From positions 1-54,674 of the forward strand of contig JAFABG010000021.1 in NCBI GenBank assembly GCA_023426145.1: DNA of 54,674 nucleotides, written 5' to 3'. Under the pieces are notes generated by a model. That model was not told the DNA's origin. It ran no database searches and saw only the letters and a list, made by a program, of their open reading frames with translations. Source of the stretch: Bacteroidota bacterium (GTDB taxonomy: Bacteria; Bacteroidota; Bacteroidia; Bacteroidales; Bacteroidaceae). A program made the translations under genes and the position numbers. This document shows, in pieces, positions 54,304-54,674 of the stretch. Positions within the stretch are counted from its first letter, which is position 1, and every line of letters starts with the position of its first letter.

Positions 54304-54674
54304 TTATTTTCTACTATATTATTTAGTAGATATAATCTTTAAAATACAAGATTTGGCTAAATAATAATTTTTAATGCCCGAATTCTAGCCCCAAATCTCC
54401 ATAGCCTTTTATATTCCTCTATTCTATTATCACCTAAAGATGCTTTTTCTCATCTTTCATTTCCGTCTTTTCCTCCTAAAAATCTTTTTTTCCCTGAGCT
54501 TTTCCCTCCTTTTTTAGAGATTCTCCTTTCCCTTTCCCCCTCGCGCCCACGCGTGCGAATATAATAATGTGTCCCCTGTATTTCCCTTTTCCACTTGTTT
54601 TAAAAAAAAGTATCTCCGCATAGAGTTCACTTTCAGATCTTTACCTTTACTTTAAAAAGAAGTATTAAAAAAAG
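54304..54674. other. Intergenic region with a strong pyrimidine bias, no clear gene
   Basis: From about 54370 to 54600 the plus strand is dominated by C and T (runs such as CCCTTTCCCCC), so a minus-strand RNA would be purine-rich. A GC-rich patch, CGCGCCCACGCGTGCG, is at 54541-54556. No supported gene is seen, and it may be the leader or control region of a gene beyond the right edge. Confidence 0.5.
54514..54621 (-). CDS. Possible 35-codon small ORF, doubtful
   Basis: A minus-strand frame from ATG at 54621 to TAA at 54514 encodes about 35 residues with the middle part GDTLLYSHAWARGGKG. It has no recognised family, signal or promoter and lies in the purine-biased tract, where long frames arise easily. 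It is listed only because the surrounding 700 bases lack any other candidate. Confidence 0.15.
   Translation of the reverse strand: MRRYFFLKQVEKGNTGDTLLYSHAWARGGKGKENL

Overview
The window reads as a core chromosomal segment of an AT-rich member of the Bacteroidales, most like Bacteroides or a close relative. Three things point there. Gene content is typical of the phylum: a TamL-type lipoprotein BamA homologue beside TamB, GldH, an OstA-like protein after a row of SurA-like proteins, and a hybrid sensor kinase with receiver and HPt domains. Many genes follow the Bacteroidetes -7 promoter element TAnnTTTG, sometimes with TTTG about 19-23 bases upstream. Starts generally lack Shine-Dalgarno sequences. 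No rRNA, tRNA, insertion sequence, prophage or CRISPR was seen.

Layout. 1-256 is non-coding with hairpins and a promoter. 257-4456 holds yceD(DUF177)-rpmF-fabH and the GTPases era and der. 4562-7241 holds divergent lptB and mlaEF (lipid transport to the outer membrane) and a small RRM RNA-binding protein with an unusual leader. 7641-14967 holds tig, clpP-clpX, recQ and guaB. 15062-22963 is an envelope-folding operon: three SurA-like proteins, an OstA-like protein, a small membrane protein and mutL. 23048-30377 holds a sigma-54 response regulator, a cyclophilin lipoprotein, an M16 peptidase, a MATE exporter and a hybrid kinase. 30496-37349 is tamB-tamL. 37477-44218 holds a nucleotidyltransferase, an ABC-F protein, an M13 peptidase and purH. 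44296-49979 is the rod-shape cluster mreB-mreC-mreD-PBP2-rodA. On the minus strand 53973-49983 is metF-holB-ricT-gldH, with overlapping or nearly abutting genes. 53974-54674 is about 700 bases with no convincing gene.

How the parts fit. Much of the window builds or maintains the cell envelope: fatty acid initiation (FabH), LPS export (LptB, OstA-like), phospholipid traffic (MlaEF), outer-membrane protein folding and insertion (SurA-like proteins, TamB/TamL) and wall elongation (Mre/PBP2/RodA). The rest is housekeeping: ribosome assembly, proteostasis, DNA repair and replication, purine and folate metabolism.

Most genes are ordinary. The least explained signals are non-coding. At 54216-54294 four 13-bp near-palindromes (ATAGTGTCACTAT type) sit at an exact 22-bp period, inside an intergenic region that becomes strongly pyrimidine-rich. 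The RRM gene has a predicted 5'-terminal stem-loop followed by four AUUUA-type repeats, suggestive of autoregulation. An inverted repeat embeds the guaB promoter.
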